Part shown: piece by piece, positions 9,296 to 21,798 of the stretch
Layout: each line of letters starts with the position of its first letter
Position numbering within the stretch: position 1 is the first letter of the stretch
NCBI GenBank assembly: GCA_946482635.1
Contig: CAMLSG010000017.1
Span: 1-40,410 of the forward strand
From: an uncultured Duganella sp.
GTDB lineage: Bacteria > Pseudomonadota > Gammaproteobacteria > Burkholderiales > Burkholderiaceae
Direction: 5' to 3'
Length of the DNA stretch: 40,410 bases
Notes under the pieces: model-generated
What the model saw: the letters and a program-made list of their open reading frames with translations, nothing else
Told to the model about the DNA's origin: nothing
The model's database searches: none
Position numbers and translations under genes: made by a program

Positions 9296-9301
9296 GGTTA
9301 C
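9296..9301 (-). promoter_or_regulatory. Possible ECF-type -35 (GTAACC) of the DUF2892-sigma operon
   Basis: The 126-base divergent gap 9223-9348 holds TGTAACC on the minus strand, 74 bases before the DUF2892 start. GTAACC-like -35 elements are known for some ECF sigma factors, and autoregulation is common. No clear matching -10 at a fixed distance is visible, so this is only a candidate. On the plus strand a possible TACACT (9312-9317) could serve the histidine kinase. Confidence 0.22.
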
Positions 9302-9348
9302 AAAAATAAATTACACTAGCCAGCAGCCCCCTCGCCCAAAGGACGTCG

Positions 9349-12461
<3,113 letters not shown>

Positions 12462-12465
<4 letters not shown>

Positions 12466-12932
12466 CTGTCGCGCCGGTTCAGGTAAGCGCCGGCAGCCAG
12501 GCCGGCCCCAAAGGCCAGGTACACCATCAGCAGCGACGTATGCGACAGGCGCTCCTCGAATCCTGGCCGCAGCCGGTGCGGCGTCAGCTGGTAATCGGTG
12601 AAGCAGGCAACGGCGCTTGCCGCCGCTGCCACGGTGGCGGTGGTTGCCGCCTCCTTCTTGTCGAGTGTCTTGCAGCAGGACTTTTCGAATAACGCGGCCC
12701 AGAACATCGACGCCCCGTGGTGGATCAGGTATCCGACCAGCGTGTGCTTGAGCGTAGGCTTGTCGACGCGCGTCGCCTTGTCGCCCCAGAGCCAGTGGCT
12801 GACCGCATTTACTCCTGCAAACATGCTGCCGGCTTCGCGTTTGCCGCAAGCGGCCAGCACCAGCGTCGAGGCAAGGCTGGCCATTGCGCCGGGCAATACG
12901 CTGTGCTTGAGCGCCGTGCTCCAAGTGTCCAT
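12462..12932 (-). CDS. Uncharacterised integral membrane protein, 156 aa
   Basis: I do not recognise this protein. It starts [26 protein letters not shown] and has about four hydrophobic segments: residues 12-30; around the [13 protein letters not shown] stretch; the Ala-rich [16 protein letters not shown]; and a C-terminal [18 protein letters not shown]. Histidine-rich loops contain [16 protein letters not shown] and [10 protein letters not shown], which resemble a small four-helix membrane domain. AAGGGAGA lies about 5-12 bases before the ATG, which decides the start although the frame stays open far upstream. It is convergent with the histidine kinase, sharing the CTAG that carries both stop codons, and divergent from the SDR-DoxX gene across 48 bases. 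Confidence 0.75.
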
Positions 12933-12980
12933 GGCGATTCTCCCTTTTCGTGTAATGTCCGAGGACGGGAGGAGGAGCCG

Positions 12981-14288
12981 ATGCGGGTGCTGCTGACCGG
13001 TGCTACAGGATTTATCGGGTCGCGTGTTGCGGCGGCCTTGCTGGCGCGCGGTCATGAAGTCATTGCTGCCGGACGGCATCCCGGACGCGATGCCCGCATG
13101 GGCTTTGTTCCTGCCGACTTTGTTCACGATACCGAAAAAGCTGTGTGGGCGGCGCGCCTCAAGGGCGTGGATGCCGTGGTGAACGCAGTGGGTATTTTTC
13201 GTCCTCAAGGCGCAGCTTCCTTTACGGCAGTGCATGATGCTGCGCCGCGCGCGCTGTTCGCCGCCTGCGCGGAGGTGGGCGTACGTTATGTGGTGCAGGT
13301 GTCGGCGCTTGGTGCGGATGCCGGCGCGCGTTCGGCCTTCCATGCGAGCAAGAGGGCGGCCGACGATGCACTGGCTGCGTCGCAGCTGGACGGCTGCATC
13401 GTCCAGCCCTCGCTGGTCTATGGTGCGGAAGGCGCCAGCGCGCGCATGTTCCGCATGCTGGCGGCCATGCCGCTTGCGGTCCGGCTGGGCAGCGCGCCGC
13501 AGCTGGTGCAGCCGGTCCATATCGACGATGTCGTAGCCGCCATCGTTCTCCTGGTCGAGCGGGGAGCCGGCGAGCGTCCTGCGACTGGCGCCGGCGTGGC
13601 GCGCCTGACGCTGGTTGGCCCGGAGGCGATGCCATTCGTAGACTATTTGCGGGCGCTGAGGACAGCGATGGGCCTCGGGCGGTGGCGTTTGCCGGTGCTG
13701 CGGTTGCCGGATTGGATCGCACGCAGCCTGTCGCGCGTTGCGGGCATGCTCCCCGGGAGTCCACTCGACCGCGAGGCGCTGGAGATGCTGGCGCGCGGGA
13801 ATACCGCTGACGCAGCCCCCCTGGCTGCACTGCTGGGCCGCCAGCCGCGCGCGGTACGCGACTTTATTTCCCAGCCGGAGGCTACGCGCAGCCAGGCGCA
13901 ACTCGACTGGCTGCTGCCCCTGCTGCGTGTGAGCATCGCCGCTGTGTGGATCTGGACTGCCATCGTATCGGCCGGCCTGTATCCGGTCGCCGACAGTTAC
14001 ACGCTGCTGGTCCGCACCGGCGTGCCGCAAATGCTGGCGCCGCTGATGCTGTACGGTGCATCCGCGCTCGACCTGGCTTTTGGCGTGGGCACGCTGGCAT
14101 GGCCACGCCGCAGCCGGCGTTGGCTATGGCTTGCGCAGATCGCCCTGATCGCCTTCTACAGCATCGTCATCGCCTGGCGCCTGCCCGAATTCCTGCTTCA
14201 CCCCTATGGCCCAATCAGCAAGAACCTGCCCATGCTGGCCGCGCTGTGGATGCTCTACGAAATGGAGAAACCGTCATGGAATACCTGA
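12981..14288 (+). CDS. SDR/NAD-binding epimerase-like protein fused to DoxX-like membrane domain
   Basis: This 435-residue protein has two parts. The N-terminal ~290 residues form an extended/atypical short-chain dehydrogenase with the nucleotide motif TGATGFIGSR (residues 7-16), VVNAVGIFRP, and a VSALGADAGARSAFHASKRAADDAL segment of the NmrA/complex-I-NDUFA9-like kind. The C-terminal ~125 residues carry four hydrophobic helices of the DoxX-like/DUF4395-type membrane fold. A strong GGGAGGAGGAG ribosome site precedes the ATG at 12981. Such fusions are widespread in proteobacteria, but their substrate is unknown. The last 13 bases overlap the DUF2269 gene, so both are made together. Confidence 0.85.
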   Translation: MRVLLTGATGFIGSRVAAALLARGHEVIAAGRHPGRDARMGFVPADFVHDTEKAVWAARLKGVDAVVNAVGIFRPQGAASFTAVHDAAPRALFAACAEVGVRYVVQVSALGADAGARSAFHASKRAADDALAASQLDGCIVQPSLVYGAEGASARMFRMLAAMPLAVRLGSAPQLVQPVHIDDVVAAIVLLVERGAGERPATGAGVARLTLVGPEAMPFVDYLRALRTAMGLGRWRLPVLRLPDWIARSLSRVAGMLPGSPLDREALEMLARGNTADAAPLAALLGRQPRAVRDFISQPEATRSQAQLDWLLPLLRVSIAAVWIWTAIVSAGLYPVADSYTLLVRTGVPQMLAPLMLYGASALDLAFGVGTLAWPRRSRRWLWLAQIALIAFYSIVIAWRLPEFLLHPYGPISKNLPMLAALWMLYEMEKPSWNT

Positions 14289-14746
14289 TCGTAAAATGGC
14301 TGCACATCCTCTCTTCAACGCTGCTGTTCGGCACAGGCATTGGCTCCGCGTGGTATCTGCTGTTCGCGGTGATCAGCAAAAATGTGCAGGCAATTGCCGT
14401 CGTCACCCGCATCCTGGTGATTGCCGACTGGCTGTTCACCGGCGTTACCATGATCGCCCAGCCGGCGACCGGCTTTTACCTGATCCATCTCGCCGGCTTT
14501 CCCATGCAGACGTCTTGGATCAAATGGTCGATCGCGCTGTTCGTGATCGCCTTGCTGTGCTGGCTGCCTGTCGTCTGGCTGCAGATGAAGATGCGCGATA
14601 TCGCAGCGGAAGCGATGCAGCAGGCGGCGCCGCTGCCTGCCCAGTTCTGGCGCTACTTCCGCGCCTGGATCGTGCTTGGCATTCCGGCTTTCTTCGCCTT
14701 CATCGCCGTGTTCTACTTGATGGTCGTGAAGCCAGCCTGGGGATAG
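14276..14746 (+). CDS. DUF2269 family integral membrane protein
   Basis: This 156-residue protein starts MEYLIVKWLHILSSTLLFGTGIG and has four predicted helices (about residues 5-30, 42-62, 80-102 and 128-150). The WLHILSSTLLFGTG opening and the GFYLIHLAGFPMQTSWIKWSIA region are typical of DUF2269. It is translationally coupled to the preceding SDR-DoxX gene by a 13-base overlap, so it is probably a membrane partner of that protein. Its last 34 bases overlap the end of the convergent YdeI-like gene. The family's function is not established. Confidence 0.85.
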   Translation: MEYLIVKWLHILSSTLLFGTGIGSAWYLLFAVISKNVQAIAVVTRILVIADWLFTGVTMIAQPATGFYLIHLAGFPMQTSWIKWSIALFVIALLCWLPVVWLQMKMRDIAAEAMQQAAPLPAQFWRYFRAWIVLGIPAFFAFIAVFYLMVVKPAWG

Positions 14747-15318
14747 ATTGCCTGGCCGCGCTCCAGCATGGCGACGAATTCGCCAATCCGTTTGGCCCGC
14801 GTTTCCGCGCGCTTGGCCTGGTGGGTGCGGAACAGGATCGAATAGCGGTTCTGCGAGCTAAGCTTCGAGAAGTTCGCGCGCGCCATGGCGCTGGCATCCA
14901 GCGCTGCCTGCAAATCGGCCGGCACTTCCGCCGCGCTCCATGAGTCATATGCTGCTTCCCAGCGGCCGTCCTGCTTGGCGCGCTCGACTTCCGCCAGCCC
15001 GGCAGGCTGCATCAGCCCCTTTTCGGCCAGTGCGGCGACCTTGTCGCGGTTCACCTTGGACCAGATGCTGCGCTTGGCGCGCGGCGTGAATTTTTGCAGC
15101 CAGTATTGCTCGTCGATGCTCTTCTTCTGGCCGTCGATCCAGCCGAAACACAGCGCCGCGTCGAGCGCTTCCGGGTACTGGACCGACGTTTCCGGCGCCT
15201 CTTTCTTGGCGATCTTCATCCACACGCCGGGCGAGGAGGCGTGCTGCTTCTGCAGCCACGTCCACCATGCTTTTCCCGTGGCAAACAGGCGCTGCTCCAG
15301 TTCGACTTTGGTGCTCAT
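14713..15318 (-). CDS. YdeI/OmpD-associated (OmdA) family protein
   Basis: This 201-residue soluble protein has the family's opening with WWTWLQKQHASSPGVWMKIAKK and EALDAALCFGWIDGQ, followed by the basic FTPRAKRSIWSKVN. These match the OmdA/YdeI family, members of which have been linked to envelope-stress or bacteriocin resistance; the biochemical role is unknown. Its ATG overlaps the LysR stop codon (ATGA), so it is coupled to the regulator gene. It has no signal peptide. The 3' end runs 34 bases into the convergent DUF2269 gene. Confidence 0.85.
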   Translation of the reverse strand: MSTKVELEQRLFATGKAWWTWLQKQHASSPGVWMKIAKKEAPETSVQYPEALDAALCFGWIDGQKKSIDEQYWLQKFTPRAKRSIWSKVNRDKVAALAEKGLMQPAGLAEVERAKQDGRWEAAYDSWSAAEVPADLQAALDASAMARANFSKLSSQNRYSILFRTHQAKRAETRAKRIGEFVAMLERGQAIYPQAGFTTIK

Positions 15319-16193
15319 AGTTTGACCTTTCGTGCGACTTCGACAAAAGCCTTGGCTGCCGGCGAGGCCTGCGCCAGGTTGCGCAACGCCAGCCCGACCC
15401 GGCGCCGCACCGGCGGCGAGAAGGGGCGCACCGCGATGTTCGGGTGGGTGGCAGCCAAGTCGACCGGCAGCGCCAATTCTGCCATGCCCGACACGCCATC
15501 GCCGCGCCCTACCATGCCCAACACGGTCAGCACCTGCGACATGCGGTAACGGACTTGCGGGCACAGGCCCTGCGCGGCGAACAGCGGCTCGATCAGGGTC
15601 GAACAGCCGGCGTCGGGCATGATGAAAGGCTCGTTCGCCAGGTCGTGCGCGCTGACGGACTTCTTGGCCGCCAAGCGGTGGCCTGCCGGCAGCAGCGCCA
15701 CCATCTGGTCCTCCACCAGGTCGACGGTGTCGAAACGGTCGTCGGGCTGCTGGATAAAGCCGATGTCGACGCGGCGGTCGAGGATCCATTGCAGGGTGTC
15801 GTCGTCCGTGCCTTCGTCGATGCGCACTTCAATGCCGGGATAGCGCTTCTGGAAAACGTCGAGGATGGCCGGAATCAGCTTGAGCGAAGAGGTCGGGCCG
15901 AAGGAGCCGATACGCAGCAAGCCCTTATTCAGGCCGCTGGCTGCCGACACTTCCTGGCGCATCGATTCCGCCAGGCCGAGGATTTCGCGGGCCCGCACCA
16001 GCAGCCGCTGGCCCAGTTCCGTCACGTCGGCCGTGGCGCCCTGGCGCTCAATGAGCTGGGCGCCGAGTTCCTGCTCCAGCGACTTGATGGCGTGGGAGAT
16101 AGCGGACTGGCTCACGCCAAGCCGCATGGCGGCGGCGGTGAAGCCGCGCAATTCCGCCACCAGGGCGAAGATTTCCAGTTGGGTGAACGTCAT
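15315..16193 (-). CDS. LysR-family transcriptional regulator
   Basis: This 292-residue protein has an N-terminal winged helix-turn-helix (MTFTQLEIFALVAELRGFTAAAMRLGVSQSAISHAIKSLE, given here only as its location, residues 1-60) and a LysR substrate-binding domain (about 90-290). It is transcribed away from the EamA transporter with 79 bases between them and is coupled downstream to the YdeI-like gene. LysR proteins usually control the divergent neighbour, so the exporter is the likely target. The inducer is unknown. Half-sites of a candidate operator overlap its own start codon, which suggests autoregulation. Confidence 0.93.
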   Translation of the reverse strand: MTFTQLEIFALVAELRGFTAAAMRLGVSQSAISHAIKSLEQELGAQLIERQGATADVTELGQRLLVRAREILGLAESMRQEVSAASGLNKGLLRIGSFGPTSSLKLIPAILDVFQKRYPGIEVRIDEGTDDDTLQWILDRRVDIGFIQQPDDRFDTVDLVEDQMVALLPAGHRLAAKKSVSAHDLANEPFIMPDAGCSTLIEPLFAAQGLCPQVRYRMSQVLTVLGMVGRGDGVSGMAELALPVDLAATHPNIAVRPFSPPVRRRVGLALRNLAQASPAAKAFVEVARKVKL

Positions 16194-16219
16194 GAGGATT
16201 TACTCATTTTTCTATGAGT
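16192..16219. promoter_or_regulatory. Phased LysR-type operator candidate
   Basis: Three copies of one pentamer occur in alternating orientation: ATGAG (16192-16196), CTCAT (16203-16207) and ATGAG (16214-16218). They are separated by six bases each, giving an exact 11-base period. The right-hand pair extends to a perfect ACTCAT-N6-ATGAGT inverted repeat. It lies between the LysR gene and eamA and overlaps the LysR start. A TATAAC (16237-16242) could be the eamA -10. Confidence 0.55.
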
Positions 16220-16272
16220 CAGGATTAGTATTAATGTATAACCTCCTTCACTGACACGCAAGGCCCACTGCC

Positions 16273-17145
16273 ATGATCTACCTGAAACTGATCGCCTGCA
16301 CCCTGATCTGGGGCGGCACCTTCATTGCCGGCCATATTGTCTCGAATGCACTGCCGCCGCTGACGGCAGCCTCCATCCGCTTCTCGATTGCCGCCGCGCT
16401 GCTGCTGGTGCTGGCCTGGAAGCGGGAAGGCGGCCTGCCTAAACTCTCGATGCAGCAACTGGGTGCGACCGCCGCCTTGGGCCTGACCGGTATCTTCCTG
16501 TACAACTTCTGTTTCTTCTCTGCGCTGGGCAAGATGGAAGCCAGCCGCTCGGCGCTGTTTATCGCGATGAATCCGATCGTGACCGCGCTGGCCGCTGCCG
16601 CCGTGCTGCGCGAACGCCTGAACTGGCAGAAATGGGCGGGAATCGGCATCGCCTTCGTCGGCGCCACAGTACTGATCACGCGCGGCGAGCCGATGGCGGC
16701 CCTGCATGACATCAGCCAGTCGATCGGCGTTGGTGAATTGATGATGCTGGGCGCAGCCTCCTGCTGGGCAGCCTACACCCTGGTCGGCCGCGCCGCACTG
16801 AAAGGCCTGTCGCCGATCGCCGCCACCACGTATGCCTCGCTGTGGGGCCTTGGCTTCCTGCTGATCACCGCCTCGCGTGAGTTGCCGAACGTGGCCTGGG
16901 CTTCACTGGGCTGGCAAGTATGGGCATCCGTCACCTATCTCGGCGCGTTCGGCACCGTGGTGGCTTTCGTCTGGTGGTATGAAGGGGTGAAAGCCCTTGG
17001 CCCGGCACGTACGGCCGTGTTCAACAACCTGGTGCCGGTATTCGGTGTATCGCTCGCGGCGCTGATGCTGGGCGAGCAGGTGATGGCCTCGATGATTGCC
17101 GGCGGCCTGCTGGTGGCCACCGGCGTGACAATCACGAACCGCTGA
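16273..17145 (+). CDS. EamA/DMT-superfamily exporter (LysR-linked)
   Basis: This 290-residue inner-membrane protein has ten predicted helices built from two EamA repeats. The family's WGGTFIAGHIV opening and the NPIVTALAAAAVLRERLNW and NLVPVFGVSLAALMLGE segments at the end of each repeat are visible. Such proteins export small metabolites, amino acids or toxic compounds; the substrate cannot be read here. It is divergent from the LysR gene. Its TGA is directly followed by the TCA complement of the nitroreductase stop, so the two convergent genes abut with no base between them. Confidence 0.92.
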   Translation: MIYLKLIACTLIWGGTFIAGHIVSNALPPLTAASIRFSIAAALLLVLAWKREGGLPKLSMQQLGATAALGLTGIFLYNFCFFSALGKMEASRSALFIAMNPIVTALAAAAVLRERLNWQKWAGIGIAFVGATVLITRGEPMAALHDISQSIGVGELMMLGAASCWAAYTLVGRAALKGLSPIAATTYASLWGLGFLLITASRELPNVAWASLGWQVWASVTYLGAFGTVVAFVWWYEGVKALGPARTAVFNNLVPVFGVSLAALMLGEQVMASMIAGGLLVATGVTITNR

Positions 17146-17763
17146 TCAGGCGTAGCGCAGCACGTCACCCAGGGGACGGCGCGGCTTTTGCGGCCAGTTG
17201 CCCTGGGCGGCGTGACCGACGGCGACCAGCATGACCGGCACTTCATTGGCATCCAGGCCGAAGGCGGCATGCACGGCCTGGGCGTCGAAGCCGGTCATGG
17301 CGCAGCTTGAGAGTCCCATGCCTTCGGCGGCCAGGATCATGGTCATCGCCGCCAGGGAGGCGGAACGCAGGGCCTCGTCGCGCTGGGCGCGTTCGTCGCC
17401 GTCCATCGAACCCTGCGCCATGCGGGTCCAGCTATCGACAACGGGTTGGATAAGTATGCCTTTATCCACAGCCGGTTTCAGCGCAGCCGCCACCTGGTCC
17501 TGCGCCTTCAGGGTGCCGCTGATGATGAAGGTGACCGGCGCATCCACGACTTTCTGCTGGCCGAAAGACAGTTCGCGCAGCTTTTCCCGCGCTTCCTGCG
17601 AGCGCACGGCGACAAACTGCCAGTTCTGCACGTTGTAGGCGGAAGGCGCCAGCGTCGCCAGGCGTGCCAACTCCGCTACCTGCTCGTCGCTGACAGGCGC
17701 CGCCGGGTCGAAGTAGTTGGCCGAGACGCGGGATTCGATCAAGTCCTTGATTGGTTTGGACAT
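17146..17763 (-). CDS. Nitroreductase-family FMN oxidoreductase
   Basis: This 205-residue protein matches the nitroreductase fold. It has an N-terminal IESRVSANYFDP, then LAPSAYNVQNWQFVAV (FMN-binding SxxNxQxW pattern), AAMTMILAAEGMGLSSCAMTGFD, and a C-terminal VGHAAQGNWPQKPRRPLGDVL. Such enzymes reduce nitro groups, quinones or related electrophiles using NAD(P)H. An AGGAGG ribosome site lies about seven bases before the ATG. The start shares one base with the stop of the upstream EamA gene, so the pair is an operon, presumably under the divergent MarR regulator. Confidence 0.9.
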   Translation of the reverse strand: MSKPIKDLIESRVSANYFDPAAPVSDEQVAELARLATLAPSAYNVQNWQFVAVRSQEAREKLRELSFGQQKVVDAPVTFIISGTLKAQDQVAAALKPAVDKGILIQPVVDSWTRMAQGSMDGDERAQRDEALRSASLAAMTMILAAEGMGLSSCAMTGFDAQAVHAAFGLDANEVPVMLVAVGHAAQGNWPQKPRRPLGDVLRYA

Positions 17764-18626
17764 TATTTAGCCTCCTGCAGCTTAAGTTGAAGAGTGAGTA
17801 CGCTGCCCAGCACCACGGCCAGGCCAATCATTGCGGTGCCGCCAAGCTTCTGGCCGAGCAGGATCCAGCCGAGGACGACGGCGGTTGCAGGGCTCAGCAG
17901 GCCAAGCGAGGACACGGCAACCGGCGACAGCTTGCTCAGGCCACGGAACCACAGCAGGTAAGCCACCAGGGCGCCGACGAAAGTCAGGTAGGCATAACCG
18001 AGGATTTCGCTGGCAGCCAGCGAGGCAGGCAGCGGTGGATCGGCCAGCAGCGCCAGCGGCGTGAGCATCAAGCCACCGAGCAGGAGCTGCCAACCGGCCA
18101 GTTCCGCCACCGGCAAGCCGGTTTTCCAGCGACGGGCCAGCCAGGTGCCGACAGCCATGCTCAGGGCGCCGGCCAGGGCCGCTGCAACGCCGAGCGCATC
18201 CCATCGGGCGGATGGCGACAGCAGCAGGGCGCCCATGCCGGCCACGCCTACTGCAGCGGCGCCGAGTGCGGCCCACTGCGGGCGGCGTCCATCCCAGCCC
18301 CAGGCAAGCCCCATGATGACGATTGGCTGGATCGCACCGAGCACGGCAGCCAGGCCGCCCGGCAGGCGGTAAGCGGCGACGAATAGCAAGGCCTGGAAGG
18401 CGCCGATGTTCAGCGCCGCCAGCACGGCGACGCGCCACCAGAGATGGCGGGCCAGCATGCGGCCGGCGAACAGCACCAGCAGCAGGCCGGCCGGCAAGGC
18501 GCGCACGGCGGCGGCGGTGAAGGGACGCCCGGCGGGCAGGATTTCGGTGGCGACGATATAGGTCGAACCCCAGATGACGGGGGCCAGCGCGGTGATCGCG
18601 GTATCGGCTAAGGGGAATTTTTTCAT
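17763..18626 (-). CDS. EamA/DMT-superfamily exporter (MarR-linked)
   Basis: This 287-residue protein has ten hydrophobic segments and two EamA repeats (VIWGSTYIVATE opening, LGAIQPIVIMGLAW and LSPATAVVLGWILLGQK). I chose the start at 18626 (MKKFPLADTAITAL) because the longer in-frame option would begin inside the duplicated operator region. No strong ribosome site is visible. It is followed by the nitroreductase with a TAATG overlap. The divergent MarR gene and two identical operators indicate repressor control by a small ligand, perhaps a substrate of the exporter or reductase. It is only distantly similar to the other EamA protein in this window. Confidence 0.9.
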   Translation of the reverse strand: MKKFPLADTAITALAPVIWGSTYIVATEILPAGRPFTAAAVRALPAGLLLVLFAGRMLARHLWWRVAVLAALNIGAFQALLFVAAYRLPGGLAAVLGAIQPIVIMGLAWGWDGRRPQWAALGAAAVGVAGMGALLLSPSARWDALGVAAALAGALSMAVGTWLARRWKTGLPVAELAGWQLLLGGLMLTPLALLADPPLPASLAASEILGYAYLTFVGALVAYLLWFRGLSKLSPVAVSSLGLLSPATAVVLGWILLGQKLGGTAMIGLAVVLGSVLTLQLKLQEAK

Positions 18627-18637
18627 GGCTGCAAAAG

Positions 18638-18655
18638 TATCTTGAAATCGAGATA
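18638..18655. promoter_or_regulatory. MarR operator candidate, copy 1
   Basis: TATCTTGAAATCGAGATA is a near-perfect palindrome with TATCT/AGATA arms and further internal pairs. It lies 12 bases upstream of the EamA start, between that start and a possible minus-strand -10 (TATACT, 18668-18663), a good position for repression. Confidence 0.7.
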
Positions 18656-18674
18656 AATCGGAGTATAGCAAATT

Positions 18675-18692
18675 TATCTTGAAATCGAGATA
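18675..18692. promoter_or_regulatory. MarR operator candidate, copy 2
   Basis: This is an exact second copy of the same 18-base near-palindrome; identity continues three bases further (AAT). It is 37 bases from copy 1 and covers the -35 area of the marR promoter. Confidence 0.7.
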
Positions 18693-18698
18693 AATTGT

Positions 18699-18704
18699 TA
18701 TAAT
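18699..18704 (+). promoter_or_regulatory. -10 element of marR promoter
   Basis: A consensus TATAAT lies 28 bases before the marR GTG. The -35 region falls inside operator copy 2, so the regulator probably represses itself. No consensus -35 hexamer is visible at 17 bases. Confidence 0.5.
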
Positions 18705-18731
18705 CGTCCCGATAGCTAACTGGAGACGGCT

Positions 18732-19217
18732 GTGGATAAAGTGGATTTAATCCTGGAGCAATGGGCACGCGAGATGCCCGCCCTGGACGTGGGACCGATG
18801 GGCGTGATCGGGCGCCTGAACCGCTGCGCGGCGCTGATGCGGCGCCGGCTCGACGCGACGTTCGAGCAATTTGGGCTCAGTAACTGGGAATTCGACGTGC
18901 TGGCAACCCTGCGCCGGTCTGGCGCACCTCACCAGCTGGCGCCGACCGCGCTGTTTTCGCAGCTCATGGTGACATCGGGGACGATGACCCACCGCCTGCA
19001 AAGGCTGGAGGCGCAGGGCTGGGTGACGCGCGCGCCGAATCCAGCCGACGCACGCAGCCTGCTGGTCCAGCTCAGCCCCGCAGGGCTGGAACTGATCGAA
19101 CGCGCCGTGGCGGCGCACGTGGAAAATGAGAAGAACATCATGGCCCCGTTCGGGGCCGATGGCTCAGCCGCGCTGGACGCGCAGCTGCGCAAGCTGCTCG
19201 CTATGCTGGAGTCTTGA
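18732..19217 (+). CDS. MarR-family transcriptional regulator
   Basis: This 161-residue winged-helix regulator has its DNA-binding core at about residues 50-115 (WEFDVLATLRRSG, then MVTSGTMTHRLQRLEAQGWVTR, then the wing NPADARSLLVQLSPAG). The start is GTG at 18732, preceded by GGAGA. It is divergent from the EamA-nitroreductase operon and separated from it by two identical palindromes. MarR proteins usually repress such a neighbour until a phenolic or other small ligand binds. Its last 17 bases overlap the convergent NTF2-like gene. Confidence 0.93.
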   Translation: MDKVDLILEQWAREMPALDVGPMGVIGRLNRCAALMRRRLDATFEQFGLSNWEFDVLATLRRSGAPHQLAPTALFSQLMVTSGTMTHRLQRLEAQGWVTRAPNPADARSLLVQLSPAGLELIERAVAAHVENEKNIMAPFGADGSAALDAQLRKLLAMLES

Positions 19218-19626
19218 AGGCGCCGACCTGGGCGCCGATACGCGCGCCCATGGCCTCGCCCAAGGCCTGCAAGCCGCTGATAGGGCGCACCATCACCTCG
19301 AATTCGACGATCTTGCCAGCACCGTTGAAGCGAATGAAGTCGATGCCCTTGAGCTGTTTGTCGCCGACGTTGGCGCTGAATTCCAGCACCACGCTCAGGC
19401 CATCGTCGGTCGCCAGCTGGCGGTGATAAGCGAAGTTCTCGAACACCTGGTAAGCCGTGTTCAACACCAGCACCACCGCCTCCCGGCTGGCGTAAGGCTT
19501 GTTTGCAATCGGCGAGCGGAACACCGCATCCGCGTCGACGATGGAGGGCAGGGTGGACAAATCACCGCCGGCGATCATCTTGTGCCAGCGTTCAAGCGAT
19601 TCCGCAACGGCCGGTTGCAGCAGCAT
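19201..19626 (-). CDS. NTF2-like/SnoaL-type protein
   Basis: This 141-residue protein has the layout of the nuclear-transport-factor-2 fold: an N-terminal helix pair (SLERWHKMIAGGDLSTLPSIVDADAVFRSP), then AYQVFENFAYHRQL, and C-terminal strands GIDFIRFNGAGKIVEFEVMVRP. An AAGGAG ribosome site, which overlaps the FadH stop codon, decides the start. It lies 11 bases after fadH and is probably cotranscribed. NTF2-like proteins can be small enzymes or binding proteins; the ligand is unknown. It could act on a product of fatty-acid or xenobiotic breakdown. Confidence 0.8.
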   Translation of the reverse strand: MLLQPAVAESLERWHKMIAGGDLSTLPSIVDADAVFRSPIANKPYASREAVVLVLNTAYQVFENFAYHRQLATDDGLSVVLEFSANVGDKQLKGIDFIRFNGAGKIVEFEVMVRPISGLQALGEAMGARIGAQVGAFKTPA

Positions 19627-19637
19627 GGGCTTACTCC

Positions 19638-21692
<2,055 letters not shown>

Positions 21693-21710
21693 TATAGCCC
21701 GGTTGCCGCG

Positions 21711-21732
21711 TCTCTGCAACTAGTTGCAGAGA
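21711..21732. promoter_or_regulatory. PadR operator candidate, copy 2
   Basis: Ten-base perfect arms, TCTCTGCAAC and GTTGCAGAGA, flank a central TA, giving a fully symmetric 22-base palindrome. Its centre is 40 bases from that of copy 1, close to four helical turns, so two dimers could bind on one face of the DNA. Confidence 0.7.
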
Positions 21733-21798
21733 CAATGTGGCTTGTCCGCCTCGCGCTGCTGAGGCAAGATGGTGGCATCTTTTTCATCGTTTCCTGCC

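Noticed and set aside
17146..18626. Nitroreductase-EamA pair as a mobile resistance cassette
   Set aside because: No transposase, terminal repeats or change in base composition; the genes are ordinary chromosomal neighbours under MarR.
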